Shown: piece by piece, positions 1-10,973 of the stretch
Layout: each line of letters starts with the position of its first letter
Position numbering within the stretch: the first letter of the stretch is position 1
NCBI GenBank assembly: GCA_001599975.1
Contig: BCIO01000003.1
Span: 1,544,677 to 1,608,676 of the forward strand
Length of the DNA: 64,000 nt
Direction of reading: 5' to 3'
DNA from: Cystobasidiopsis lactophilus
Taxonomy: Eukaryota > Basidiomycota > Agaricostilbomycetes > Agaricostilbales > Chionosphaeraceae
The notes under the pieces: model-generated
What the model saw: the letters and a program-made list of their open reading frames with translations, nothing else
Told to the model about the DNA's origin: nothing
Database searches by the model: none
Program-made: the position numbers and the translations under genes

Positions 1-151
1 GAAGTACTGCGAGCATTTTCGTCGTCGATGATCGCCTGCCTTTCTTTGGCAAAGTAGGCCTGAGCTTCTTGGCCATCAGCGAGGTAGCGGGCAGTACGAG
101 CCGGGTCGTTGAAGCTCTGGACGTAAGCCAAGCCCGCTCTCAGCCAATCTG
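1..151 (-). CDS. partial exon of an unrecognised protein, paralogue of the 842-1543 gene
   Basis: Read on the minus strand from a 3' splice site near 152 (TATGCAG), this segment stays open to the window edge and encodes DWLRAGLAYVQSF, NDPARTARYLADG and then an acidic stretch ending near DDENARST. The neighbouring minus-strand gene has DWVERGIARVESF and GDPERLARYLEMG at the same relative place, so the two share a segment and look like tandem paralogues. I do not recognise the family. The rest of the gene lies to the left of the window. The upstream exon, somewhere in 152-840, could not be assigned. Confidence 0.5.
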
Positions 152-840
152 CATACACTCAGGGTTAGTTGTAACCTCTTTAGCAAGGGCAGACAGATAA
201 GACGTGCCATTGCTGCAAAAAATTGCAAGCTGTCAGATTTAGGGTTCCCGAGCTTCGCGCAGCGTCACCCACCCAGGAGGAATTGTAAGAGCAGCATAAG
301 AGGACATCATTTTGTCAGATATAGAGAAATGTAGCACAAGAGGTCGAGGGTCGCTCGTCGTGCGAGAGCAGGACGCAGGCAACGCAGGCCAGATTTGAAG
401 CAGTGCATACGTACGACGACCTGTGACGCATGTTGACTTCGAAAGGGGTGCGGCCACTCGTTTCCAAGTGTTTTACAATCGTCAGCAGAGAAAAGTGACT
501 GTGAAAAGAATTCTCGAGCAAAGGGGCCTCCACCGAAAGAAGAAGGGTCCCAAAAAGCAGTCCAATTCAAGCCATATTGCCGCTGGGAAGTGCATGAGTA
601 TCTTCTTGCCAGAAATCGGTGACTCTGCAAGAGCAAAAGGTGTTCGAGATGGAGCAACACAGGGTGACGAGATGATCAAAGGTAAAGCAAAAGGGAAGAT
701 CAGCGCTATTGGGTAGAGTTGGCCAGGGTAGAGAACGGTGCTTTGCGTCGGTTGCTGTACAACTAGCTCGAAGTGACGAAGAAGCAGGAATTCACGGGCA
801 TTTCCGTTGAGCGCAGCACCAGAAACTTACACTTCGAAGT
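152..840. other. unresolved stretch between two paralogous minus-strand segments
   Basis: This stretch should hold the 5' exons of the left-edge gene and perhaps the last exon of the next gene. Splicing 842-1543 at a donor inside its tail (GTAGGT, acceptor TTTCTAG) would carry its reading frame to a stop at 763-765, giving a tail rich in K, D and S. No segment matching the first exon of the 842-1543 gene was found. Open frames here are short and show no recognisable domain. No RNA gene was seen. Confidence 0.3.
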
Positions 841-841
841 C

Positions 842-1543
842 TCAGGCTTGGGGAATCCAGCATCGTGATCGACGGCACCATCTTTGACCACAGTCGAGAT
901 GTCCTAGAAAGCAGTGAGCTACCATTCTTGAGCATGAGGCCGGGCCAAGACCTACAGCTTGAGTCGTCTCTGGGCCATCTCGAGCAGCATGGTCCTCAGC
1001 ACGAGTCAGGCCTTCGTCATGATCATGGCGATGCCTCATAGCAAAGTATACATCCGGATGCTCTTTTTTGAGCATGGCGCGGTAGTCGTGGCGGGCTTGC
1101 TCCTCCTTCACAGCGAGGGCGCCACGGGCCAAAAAGTCGTTGAGACGGCCAACGCTGTTGCGGTGGACTCTGATCTGCATATGAGGCTTCCTGGGCACAT
1201 TCTTGTGCTTGACTCTAGCGCTGTCAAGGGTCTTCATGTGGTCTCGGGCCTCGTTGCCCATTTCGAGGTAACGAGCAAGGCGCTCTGGGTCACCAAAGCT
1301 CTCGACTCGGGCAATGCCGCGCTCCACCCAGTCCTCTATTGGGGCGATTCTCATTAGATTCCGCTGTAAAGCACAAGAGGCCGCGATAATGGACTTACCT
1401 GGGTCGCCTTCTTCTGAATCTCCCCAGCAAAAGTCCCAGTCCTCGCCGCCCTCGTCGCAAAAAGAGACCCGGACATTCTCCAAGTTGATATCAGGAAATT
1501 CATTCTAGAGCAAGTCGGTCTGGATAGTGGGCGGGGTAGCCAT
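842..1543 (-). pseudogene. unrecognised gene with an in-frame TAG just after the likely start codon
   Basis: An ATG at 1543-1541 begins MATPPTIQTDLL, meets a TAG at 1507-1505, and the same frame then continues with NEFPDINLENVRVSFCDEGG and more acidic, aromatic residues. A short intron follows (about 35 nt, GTAAGT to TTTACAG near 1367-1401), then the segment shared with the left-edge gene, then a His/Arg-rich region with HRHDHDEG. A second intron may lie near the tail, so the stop at 842 is not certain. The family is unknown to me. It may be a gene broken by one nonsense change (CAG to TAG would suffice), a gene starting further in, or one in which CTCTAG is a 3' splice site for an unseen upstream exon. 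Confidence 0.4.
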
Positions 1544-1866
1544 GTTGATGCTGCAAACCCGGAGTCAGTCCCGCTAGTCCACTGGGGGCACACTTGCAAG
1601 TCTTGCGGGGCTCACTTTGGTGCAGCAATGGGATCGCTCGAGCAGAGAAGAGCACAAAAGACTAGATCAGGGCCTCACGAACAAGTCTGGTGCGATATCG
1701 TCGCCTCAGCTTAACCGCAGAGTTTGCCACCAAACTTTCGGGCTGGGGCGCCGGTGTCGACTGCAACATGCCTTTTCACAAAAGCTAGTGATACAATTTC
1801 GATTAATTTGCAGATCGGCTCCGTAGAGGTTGTCGTATGGGGCGAGTCTCCTCTACAAACCACCCT

Positions 1867-2579
1867 TCACTCGCCCTTGACGATCTCGTCTCCCTTTCCC
1901 GCTTGGATCTTCTCCACCTCATCTTTTAGTGGATAAGAGGATTTGATTTCTTCGATCATGGCATTGGGGCGCTTTTCAGACGTGTGCATAATCAGGTGCG
2001 TGACGATGCCTGAGCCGCGATTAGTTCAGAACTAAGGAAAAGCACAAAGCGCCACACCTCCAAGAATACCAAAGGAAGCACCACCTCCGAGGGTCAAGTA
2101 AAGAGGGACGCGTTTGTAGAGGACGGTGGTGGTCAGCAGCGCGCCGAGAACGGATCCGACCGTGCTGAAGTCGTCCGTCTTGATTTGGCCGACGTTGTGC
2201 TTCAACCGGTACGCTCGATCCTGGATTCCCTCGTCTGCCATATTTCGCATGCGGCCGTACCTACGCCAAGCTCTTCACAACTTGCGAACTTGTTAGATGA
2301 CGAACTCAGTCTCACCCAAGCGCAAAGCCGACGGGCGGCCCGACACTATGGCCAAGCTAATATAAGGATTAATCTGATCAAAGCCGAAGAGTGAGACATA
2401 CATGAAGGTGAAGAAAGCATTGGTCCTGTGACCCGCAGCGAATGAGGCCAGGCGCATTGGCAGACCGAGTACACGCCCTTACCTTAAGAACCTCCGGAAG
2501 CTGAACGGACGCTTGTGTCGCATGAGGATAGACGAGGCCAGAGCGACAGGAGGGGTCAAGACCGCAAACATTTGCATCC
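1867..2579 (-). CDS. small multi-pass membrane protein, unrecognised family
   Basis: At least four exons can be joined. The first clear one ends at 2579 and starts with an MQMFAVLTPPVALASS-like hydrophobic run. It is followed by an exon with AFFTFMYVSLFGFDQINPYI, then an exon joined at an AAGAG acceptor reading AWRRYGRMRNMADEGIQDR, and a last exon at 2009-1867 after a 48-nt intron (2010-2057). Three or four hydrophobic segments are visible (near the N-terminus, at FFTFMYVSLFGF, and a glycine-rich one at LGGGASFGILGGIVTHLIM). The C-terminal tail is charged and ends KGDEIVKGE. An earlier exon starting MTTVEDDRAFVLRHTTV at 2694 may precede it, but I could not find a donor in the right phase. Function unknown; probably an organellar membrane protein. 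Confidence 0.6.
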
Positions 2580-2920
2580 CTGGATGGGCAAGCCGACGTC
2601 AGATTCCCAAGGCAGCAACAACAGCCAGGGGCGGCGCGCCTTTGACGGTGGTGTGGCGAAGCACAAAAGCTCTGTCATCCTCAACTGTCGTCATTGCTGG
2701 CGGTATGAAGAAGAAGGAGCTGGCGCTGGCGAGATCTATGCAAAGAGGAGAGAGGTTGCAAAAGTGGTGCTTGATGGTGCTGTATGAGTGTGTACAAGTA
2801 TTGTATGATGCTACTGTCTATCCGGATCGTCTTTGAAATCGCCATCTAACGAGGCGTACAGCAGGAAAGCCCTTGTTGACGAAGTCAGATCCGTTGTCGA
2901 CTGCTCCAAGCTCGGACGAC

Positions 2921-4281
2921 CTACAAGCTCCACGGTGGCACGAGAAAGCCAAGAAGCTGCCATCGTAGAGGGGTTGGCGCTCTGGGCAATCGCCGGGACG
3001 CATGCAGAAAAGCATTCGGGTTCGTCTCCAGATTGCTCTCCAAGAGCGAGTTGGTGGCTGGAAGGTGGGCGGCAACGGCGGAAGCTCTGCCGAACACGAT
3101 ATGCTGCGCGTTTTTCCTGAGGAGAGGCATAGCCCGCGGGAGGGAAGGGGGCGGCTTTGGAGGCGGTACCTTGGCCCCGACCGAGAGATTGTGCTGTGTC
3201 CACGCGTGCGCCCAGTCCATGCGACTCTCCCAGACTACAGCCCGGGCACGATCAAATGGCTTCGAGACCAGGCTGAACAGAAAGCCCGCTGCATGTAGGT
3301 ATCAGCAGTGATTAACCTGGTTTCGGCAAAGATCGAACCTGAAGTGCCAGTCAGAACGATTGCCAAAGCCTGTCCGACTCTTGCAACAATCTGAGGAACA
3401 CTGGTGTCCTTCTCGATGCGGCGGCGCAAGTCCCTTGCAGCGTGTCGTCCTGCCTCAAATACGGCAAAAAAGCAACCGAACCCGAGGGTATCGCGCACGA
3501 CGCCGAGGACCAGCATGCTCCATCCACGAATCGCAAAGCGGCGAATCTTGCGAAGCCTGGTGTGCACTCCGCTAGTCGACGTATGGTAGAAAGGTGGCGC
3601 GATGGCGGCTGCCAGCGCAGTTCTCCAGCTCTTGAACTTTGACGACGTCAAGACAAGCCTTATGTTGTCTAATGGGGCTGATATGATGGAGTTGATGGAT
3701 CCGGCGAACGCTCCGCAAAGGAAAGGCCAAGTCCACCTTGGGGGCGTGGACGTTTCGGGGAGCTCCCGGAGCAGGATTTCGGAGGCGGAGAATGTGAAGA
3801 AGAGTTGGAAGCCCAGGAGTGAGTTACTGATAAGAAGTACGTCAGCTAGATGCCAACGACTGAGCTTGTCTTCTTACACCAAAAGTGGCGGAAAGACGAC
3901 TTTGGGAATGATTTTCAACCCTCCCTCCGCCTGAATCATTCGCTTGACAGCGTCCACAGATACTGTTCTTACAGAGTATCACTCAGTACGACGTATGAGG
4001 AGCACTGGAAACGAGAAACAAAGAAAACGGACATCCGCCAGTTGAGTGATGGGCGCGAGCCAGCGACTCTAGGGCAGCCAAGCTAGACACCTTGGCCTAG
4101 AAGGAAACAACTTCAATCCTCAGCCACAAGCTGAAGGACAGATTCACCGTACAGGCCTGAACAACCTCATGGGTCGCGAGAACATCAGAAAGGCGGACCG
4201 GCCAAGTGCTGAACTAAAAGACTGGCCAGCCTTTGTCTTCCCATGCTCCTTGTCCTCCAGACTAGAGGTTGCATCTTGCAT
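2921..4281 (-). CDS. mitochondrial carrier family (SLC25) protein
   Basis: The spliced protein starts MQDATSSLEDKEHGKTKAGQ and carries three degenerate carrier repeats. Repeat signatures are SRPMRLFRP in the first, APLDNIRLVL in the second (P-x-D-x-x-R) and SKPFDRARAV in the third. The carrier-type segment VVRDTLGFGCFFAVFE lies in between. Carriers of this family are six-helix transporters of the inner mitochondrial membrane. The first repeat lacks the usual acidic residue after Pro, as in a fungal subgroup whose substrate is not known. Introns are short; one acceptor is TCTAG near 4090 and another CAG near 3963. The C-terminus runs on about 100 residues past the third signature, is proline-rich and ends VPPWSL. 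Substrate cannot be assigned. Confidence 0.78.
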
Positions 4282-4613
4282 TGATCAGATTTCGTGTTGT
4301 ACAAAGCGCGCGAAGGTCGTGCCAGCCAAGCGCCTGCCACTTGGCCGGAGGCGCGAGTTCGTCCAGCAGCGTCGTCCTGCGCACAGCAAGTTGAAAGGCC
4401 TTCTAAGGCTCTGCTGACAGGGTCAACCTGGCTGGCGAAGCTCAAGAAGCATCTGCCGAGTAGGCAAGCAAGCGGCTGGGTGGCTGTGCCACCCACACTT
4501 TCACAGGTTCTGATGAGGTCTCCTTCCTTCCAAGATATAGACCAAAGTGAACCCTAAGAGTCCATGCTCTATTGGGAATAGCATAAGCGTCGTCTCCCAG
4601 CCACCCTGCTCCC
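4282..4613. other. intergenic gap, carrier 5' side / regulator 3' side
   Basis: This gap of about 330 bp separates the carrier start (4281) from the transcription-factor stop (4614-4616), both on the minus strand. It must hold the 3' UTR of the regulator and the promoter of the carrier. I see no conserved reading frame or obvious TATA element. Confidence 0.5.
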
Positions 4614-7415
4614 TCAGGTCCAGCCCGCCGAGTTGCCATGAAAAAGCAGGTTCCAATCATCGCCCGAGAAGACCTGATCGTTTGGCGCTAAAGCTGGAAG
4701 ATCGAACCAGTTTCGCGGAGGCGACGGCTTGGGAAGAAGGATACCAAAGTCCTGCAGGCACGCGTCGAGCAATTGAGAATTGGGGACAAACAGGCGGATT
4801 CAAAGGCGGACTGACCTGGAGAAGAGACAAGCTGTCTCCGTTGGTGGTATTGTAAAACGCATTGGCGAGGTTTTCAGAGTCTGCCGTTCCAAAGGCCGCA
4901 AACTGTGATGCTGGTGGCTGAGAGTCACCTTCACCCACGCCTTGGGCGACAAGCTGGAAGACGCTGTCGAGATTGGCGCTATCAGCTGCCGAGCCTACAG
5001 ACAAACGGCGTTTTTGAGCAGTGGCCAACAAAGACTCGGTGACCTTGCGCGCTTGACTGTTGGGAAAGCGGCGTGAGCACCCTACCACATTGCTGGAAAG
5101 CTTTGCACCCACCGCGCAATGCGAGCGACACTGGGGTTGTGCGTTCGCTCGCCAGACTCGCAGACCTCTGAGGAGACGAAACCCGTGCACAGGTCAAAAG
5201 CACGTCTATGGCAACCGAAAGAGGTAAAACCCACTGCGGGCGGCCTCGATCAGATCGAGCTTCAGCTCCACTTGAGAGGCAGGCTGAGCAATATCTAGGG
5301 CGTGCCACAAATCGATGAAGCAAATGATGACAGCTCCGAGCAGCTGGACGTAGGGCGTCCAAAATCGCGCGGCCGGAGTTCCCACAATGCCCTGCATGTG
5401 GAGTACTTGTCAATCAGGCCTTTTCAGTAGAACAGAGTTTGCACTAACTTGATGCGCCACAATCAACGCTCGAGCCGAAGCCAAGCACGCCACGGTCGAC
5501 GGCTTGAAGCGCTCGTCTTTCAAGCCGCGAGCCATCCAAGGGCGGTGGAGTCGACACAGGCGGTTTTGGATAGAGGTCAGCACAGCGTTGGCACGCAAGT
5601 TCGCGTTGCGTAGGGGAGAGTTGACCGGCGCCGAGGAGGGAAGAGCGCTCGTCATCTTCAGAAACTGCTCGTGGATGCGCAAAATCATGGAGTAGTCCAC
5701 TTCTTTGCCGGAGCTCAAAACGTCGCCGATCTGCTTTTGGTGCTTGGCCATTTCCCACCGCGCAATTTCGTAGGAGACGTCGGTGAGCTCGTCGGCCGGC
5801 CTGGCGGTAACCTCGACGTGCAGTCCTAGATCCGAGTCGTTCAGGTTGAGAGGAAGAGGCGTGTTGAAGCTGTTCAGGCCAACAGAGCTGATATTGCCCC
5901 TCAAGCCTTGGATCCAATCGAGCAGGACGAGACGGTGCCATAGCCTCTTCGCCATTTCTCGCTTCATCGAGTTGCGGCCCGTTGGCCACGCACGATCGTC
6001 GCTTGGCATTTTCTGGTTCTCGTCGCTCCCCAACCTTGGATCGACGTCAGTGCGTGCCTTTGTTTTCCACATGGTTCGAGAGGAGCATACTGGTGGAAGC
6101 CCAGAATACAGGCTAATCGGACGCCCGAGCCCAGCCAAAGCAGGTAGGTTGTCGTGTTCAAAGTTACGGGCCCAGAAAAGTGGGTCAAAAAGGCCTGCCG
6201 GACCAAGTACGAAGCGTCAGCAAAGCGAGACCAAAAGCAAGTCAGCGTGCTTACTCCCGTGAGGAGAATGGTCTCAATGACTCGCACTTGGGCGACGGCA
6301 TCCCACTTTGCCACATGCATACATTGGCGGACGGCCTCCATCCACGTTTGAGGCAGCGCCTGCAGCTCTTGCTCCGAGAGGTTCTGCTGAAGTGCGTTTG
6401 GCGTGGCTTCGGGTAAGCTGCCCAATGCCAAGTTCAAGGTCATGAGGAAAGATGAGACTAAGGTGAGAGCATCAGCACGAGTGGGAGACAGGAAGCGGCA
6501 CAAATGTGCTCACTCCAAGCCGGGTCGACGTCCACCACGGTGCCCTCGTTGCGCATTTGCTTGAACTCTTCGTATTCGGCAAGAAAGGTAGGAGCGTGCT
6601 TGACTTTCCAGGACCAGTCAAAGCTCTCGAAGTACGTGTCCATCAGGCAGTCCGACACCGCAAAGCTGGGCAGGATGGAGTACACGCTTTGCATGGCTGC
6701 ATGCCGCTCGCGCCGTTCGTTTTCGCCGAGGGGGAAAGCGATGGTCGTGAGGCGGCCGGGCAAAGGCATGGTCGTCTCGCCCATGGGTGGCGAGTGCACG
6801 CCGACCGCGGCCGCCGACCGCATAGCTCCCTCTGCCGGAGTCGACAGCGACGCAGTAGGATCAGCAAAGTAGTGCGATCTGCCCATTGCCAGTTCCTCGA
6901 GAACCATGGCGGCGTCCTCGAGCCCATCGAGTTCCTCTGGCGGTCGACTGCGACTGGGGCCAGCCACCGGAGGTAGTCGAATGCCCGCTTCGGCCAATGC
7001 GCTTTCGATTGTTTCGATTCGGCTGCGAAGGTAGTCCACGTCGTCTGAGAGGGCAAATGGCTGAGGCTCGGGCGGCAAGTCGCTGTCTTCCCATCCTACG
7101 TGCGCGCTGGATTAGATGCAAGATATTCCAGTTTGAGAGCGAGTGGTGCTCACTGCAAGTCGACGTGATCTTGCGTTTAACACATGCGGTACATGGTTGC
7201 TGGCGGCTGCACTTGATCTTGCGCCTGTGGCAATTTGTGCACGAGAGTGCCGTCCTCACTCGCTTCTTCTTGCTGAGTTCATTCTCGTCGTTCGCCGACA
7301 GTATGGACGTCATGGCCTCTTGCCAGGGTATCGCCGGTACGTGAGCAGAAACGAGAGACGGTCCGACGAGTCCACTAGACGCCGTTTGCGAAGAGGGAGT
7401 GCGGGAGCGGGCCAT
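4614..7415 (-). CDS. Zn2Cys6 fungal transcription factor
   Basis: The N-terminus holds a binuclear zinc cluster, CTNCHRRKIKCSRQQPC then CVKRKITSTC, preceded by basic residues (KKKRVRTALS). An acidic linker follows, then the fungal-specific regulatory middle region with runs such as SDCLMDTYFESFDWSWK and LACILGFHQY...REMAKRLWHRLVLLD. This is a DNA-binding regulator acting in the nucleus; its targets are not evident. The chosen start is ATG 7415-7413 (MARSRTPSSQ); the frame stays open upstream to another ATG at 7493. The C-terminal exon 4614-4751, after an intron at 4752-4815, ends FSGDDWNLLFHGNSAGWT, a conserved-looking tail that supports this end over the read-through alternative. Confidence 0.85.
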
Positions 7416-7807
7416 TGTGCTGGCTGGCTGCCCGCCTGAGCAGTGCCGGTTTTCAGTGCATTCCACAAGATGTACGTGTCGCAAACAAGGCATTAGGATG
7501 TGGTCGTTGCCGCCCGCACTGGACGATCCGGTCCTCGCTTGAATGCATTCCTCTCGGAGAAAGTGGCGGCCTTGCCAAGGGTCGCCACCCAGGATCTGAG
7601 GCGATCAGATCAGCCTGCTATAGCTCGACCAAGTGGGCTACTAGAAGAGCCAGGTCGGTGCTTCAGTCTTGTGGCCTCCTTGAAATACCAAGCAGTCAGC
7701 AAGTTCTGCGCCTGAGTAGCTGTCTCGCACTCACCTGGGCCAGAATGCACCTGGATGCAGATGCCAGTCTCCTGATGGGCAATCGCCAGCGCCAGAATGG
7801 CTGAAAT
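7416..7807. other. intergenic gap upstream of the Zn2Cys6 gene
   Basis: About 390 bp between the regulator start and the GPN2 stop, both minus strand. It holds the regulator promoter and the GPN2 3' UTR. No conserved frame, repeat or RNA gene was seen. The regulator frame is open through the first 80 bp, so a longer N-terminus is possible. Confidence 0.5.
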
Positions 7808-9122
7808 TCAGGTTTGCTGCTGCTGCGGCGGCGGTTGCTGGGCGCCGTGGACCATCTTGCCTTCCTCTTCCCACCCAGCCCGCTCGAAGTCGTCATACTC
7901 TTGCTTGCTGTCAACCCAGCGTTCCTGGATGTCCAGACCCGCCAACGACTGGTCGACGGGGCGGAAGAACTGCGAGGCGTCCAGGGTGTCCTCCTCTTCC
8001 CCTTCCAGCGGAGGCGGCACGTAGCCGAGAGCAGCATCAATCTTCTTGACCAAGCTCGCCATAGATATTTTGTCCTGTGAGTAGGCTCGGCAGACAGTCA
8101 GATTGACTAGACAGCAGCAGGTGCTTAGCAACCCACCTCGACGCATAAGGTCTCAAACCCGACCAGTCCAAAGTCCTCCACCAGCTCGCAGATAGCTTTG
8201 GTCAGGCCGGCGTACTTTTGACCCCGCTTGGACTTCGCCTCTTCGTCGAGCAAATCTTCGAGAAAGGACAAATCTTGGACCTCAGTGTAGTAATCTACGT
8301 TGAACGCTGGCGAGAGGGGTAAAGATCAGAGGCCTCCCCAAATTCAGACCCATAAGAAGAAGAGACAACATACGTAGAGCACCATAGGACGCCAGCAGGT
8401 CGATCTTGGACAAGACGTTGATGTGTGGCAGCTCCATCTGCAGCATGGTCCGGAGGGCGAGCAGCAAGACGGACACGAATTTGGAGGCGTCTGTGATGTG
8501 ATGTGCGTCTGTGAGGTGGACAGCGGCCAGCTGCGAGATTACAACATGGACATTGCGACGTCTGCGCAAGAAGCTTGTTGCCACTCACCCGATAGCCCAA
8601 TTTCTCCAGCCTGGTCACGATCCGTCTCAAGCTCTGTACGATCCAACCGCCAATTCAACATTTGAAAAGCCAAACCCCGCGAGGGAGAGAGAGAAGGGGC
8701 CAAACCATATGGTCGGTGCTGAGCTCGACTTGGCCGGGCAGGTCAAACACAAAGTAGCCCCGGTCAAACTTGGCCAGCTCGTCCTCCAGCCAGTCCAGGT
8801 TGGCCTCTAGGTACTCCAGGCAATAGAGCATGCCGCCGTTGGGCCCCAAGCCAAACTCGACCATGACATCCTCGAGCGAGATGAGCGAGGCGATGGAGAT
8901 GTCCGCCGCGTAAGGCGGGTTCGGGCAGGCCGGGTCGAGGTTGACGAGCGTCACTGGCCTTTTCAAGGCGGACAAGAATTGCCTGCGCGAACGAAAGCCA
9001 TGTCACAAAAGCCGGTCGCTTTTCGAAGAGAGCTCTCGCAGAAAAACTGACTGCAAGCCATAGCAATAGGTCGACTTGCCAGCGCCTGGCGGGCCCATCA
9101 CCAGCTGGCCAAAAGAGCTCAT
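7808..9122 (-). CDS. GPN2: GPN-loop GTPase 2
   Basis: The protein starts [20 protein letters not shown] with a Walker A motif. It carries the diagnostic GPN loop in [18 protein letters not shown], the G3 motif [11 protein letters not shown] and the G4-like [10 protein letters not shown]. It also has the family segment [15 protein letters not shown] GTPases act in the cytoplasm on assembly and nuclear import of RNA polymerase II and III. The C-terminus is acidic and ends in a Gln/Pro-rich tail ([10 protein letters not shown]). At least five exons can be joined; intron 1 begins GTCAGT after the YGLQ codons and ends CGCAG. Length and motif order match eukaryotic Gpn2 rather than Gpn1 or Gpn3. 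Confidence 0.9.
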
Positions 9123-9283
9123 GGTCCCTGTAAGCCAGAACTCCGGAAACTTTCTCAGGTCGGTCGCTGTGGACGAAGCCTCAAAGTCGCCAGCTTGGCT
9201 TCGCTGGCAGCTGGGCCACGCACACCAGTGGCAAAAATGTTCAACTTTCTCTATATCCCCAAGTTTATGAATACACAGCTGGA

Positions 9284-10750
9284 CTAGGACAAGAAGGTGC
9301 TGGGGATCCCAGGCCAAGGCGCGGCCGCCGTCGTCGGGTTTGACCGCCCTGTTTGGAAGGAGCTGCGGTCGATGATGCTGGTCACTTCTACCCCTGTCAC
9401 CCTACCTGTCCCTGCCAGCGTCGTGCGTTGACTCATGTCCTCCTCTTCCTCCTCCTTCGAGATTGAAGCTGCTTTAGGGCGCGGCTGTCGCCTTGTTGGT
9501 GGTTCGACGCTGGAAATGGAGGAGAGCGAGTCATACTCGGTAGGGAGGGGGAAAGAGTCATGTTGGTAAGCCAACGTAGATTCCGACGACTGCTGGGCGA
9601 TGGAGAGAGGGCGTTGAGGGGGTTCGCCGAACCAAGAGCGGGAGAATTGCTCCCGGCAGTACAAGGCGCGCTCTCGCCTGCGCCGGAGGTAGATGAAGAC
9701 GAAAGCGAGGAGTAGAAGCAGGCCTAGAGAGCCGACGGCGAGGGTGGCGATCCACTTGGTGTTGAATGCAGGTGAGCTGAGGTGTCCTCGCGTGGTTCAG
9801 CGAACTGCCACAGAAAGTGTGAGGCGGGGAAGTTTACCTGGCCTTGTGTACGGAAGTGGAGAGGGTCAAATCATTCGTCACCGTCGATGATGAGGTGTGA
9901 CTGTTTGTATCTTCAGCTTTGAACTCGCAGAAAAGAGAAGAGAGCCCTCAAAAATAATACTCACCTTGAAGAAATTGTCTTAGCAGAGCTGCAGGATATC
10001 AAAGTGGAACCCTTAAAACTCGTGCTGCTAGTCTTCACATTCGTCGATGAGGAAAGAGTAGGTGGTGGTGGTGTTGGTGGTGCTAGCGAAGAAGAAGAAG
10101 ACGACCTGGCGCTGACAAACGTCAGCCCTCCAATTAAGAGTGGTTGTCTCTCTCCAAAAACTCACGTCGAGGTCACTGGTAGAGCATAGCCGCAGCCGTC
10201 GGAATTGGTCGAGCCCAAGGTGTAAGTTTCCGCGCTGAAATTGCCCTGGAACGAGTCCTCAAACACGAGCGCGAACTGCACCCTGTGCTCCCCTCTCCCG
10301 ACTTAGTCCCAAGACCCAAGGACAAAAAGAAGGGAGCGGTGGACGCACACAGTTCCAGGTTGGGCCACGCTGCTCCAGTTCCAATGGTACACCCCCGGGT
10401 CCACGTCAGAGGGCGAGACGACGTGGTTGAGAGCGACGTAAGGGGACAAAGCCTGCACTTGGTCCAACGTCGCCGCGCCCGTTTTGGGGCTGCCGAAAGA
10501 AGGGAAGGCGAGGAAGGTGGCCTTGCTCTTGGCAGGCGTGCCCACTCCCAAACCGCCAAACGTACACAAAGCCAGGCCGCAGTGACCTGTTAGGACACCT
10601 TCAACTTCTGCGTTATGAACCGAAACATAAAAGCGCACTGGGCATGGGGTAGAAGAGGGAAGACACGCCTCGGTCAAAAGTGCTATTGACTCCAGGCGAA
10701 GGGCTGGCTTGGGTGGATGTGACCACCAAGAGAAACCATACTCTCAGCAT
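9284..10750 (-). CDS. secreted Ser/Thr-rich single-pass surface protein
   Basis: The start at 10750 gives a signal peptide, MLRVWFLLVVTSTQASP. The ectodomain has Asn-glycosylation sequons (NST, NWS, NFS) and conserved-looking blocks such as ATFLAFPSFGSPKTGAATLD and VVQFALVFEDSFQGNFSAE. A Ser/Thr/Pro-rich stretch (ARSSSSSSLAPPTPPPPT) and one membrane helix (WIATLAVGSLGLLLLLAFVF) follow. The helix is closed by basic residues IYLRRRRERA, and a cytoplasmic tail of about 125 residues contains an acidic run (KEEEEEDM). The plan resembles fungal wall sensors of the WSC/Mid2 type, but I see no WSC cysteine domain, so no name is given. Five introns can be placed. It shares a short promoter with the divergent ProRS gene. 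Confidence 0.72.
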
Positions 10751-10973
10751 CGAGCACTTTGAAAGCTGGTCACAAGCAAAAAAACGCCGACGTCGAGAGG
10801 CGAGCCTCGTTCAACCCCGAGCGAGAAGAAGCAGACAGAACGCGTTCGTGTGAGAGACAGACGCCGGAGATGTGAAGCAAATGGCCCATTAGTTTCAGTC
10901 TCGCACATGATACTGTATATATTAGACAACACACACGGACGACAAGGGCCAAAGTCCAGGTTGGAGTCAAACA
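10751..10973. promoter_or_regulatory. 223-bp divergent promoter between surface protein and ProRS
   Basis: The two start codons point away from each other and are 223 bp apart, so both promoters must lie here or overlap. An AT-rich stretch at about 10911-10924 (tactgtatatattag) is the best TATA-like element and sits about 55 bp upstream of the ProRS ATG. No further motif was recognised. Confidence 0.5.

Noticed and set aside
3990-4070. Possible GC donor (GCGGAT) in the carrier-family gene
   Set aside because: A GT donor five bases downstream (GTCCGT) keeps the frame and gives STGGLSVDAVKRM, so no GC donor is needed.
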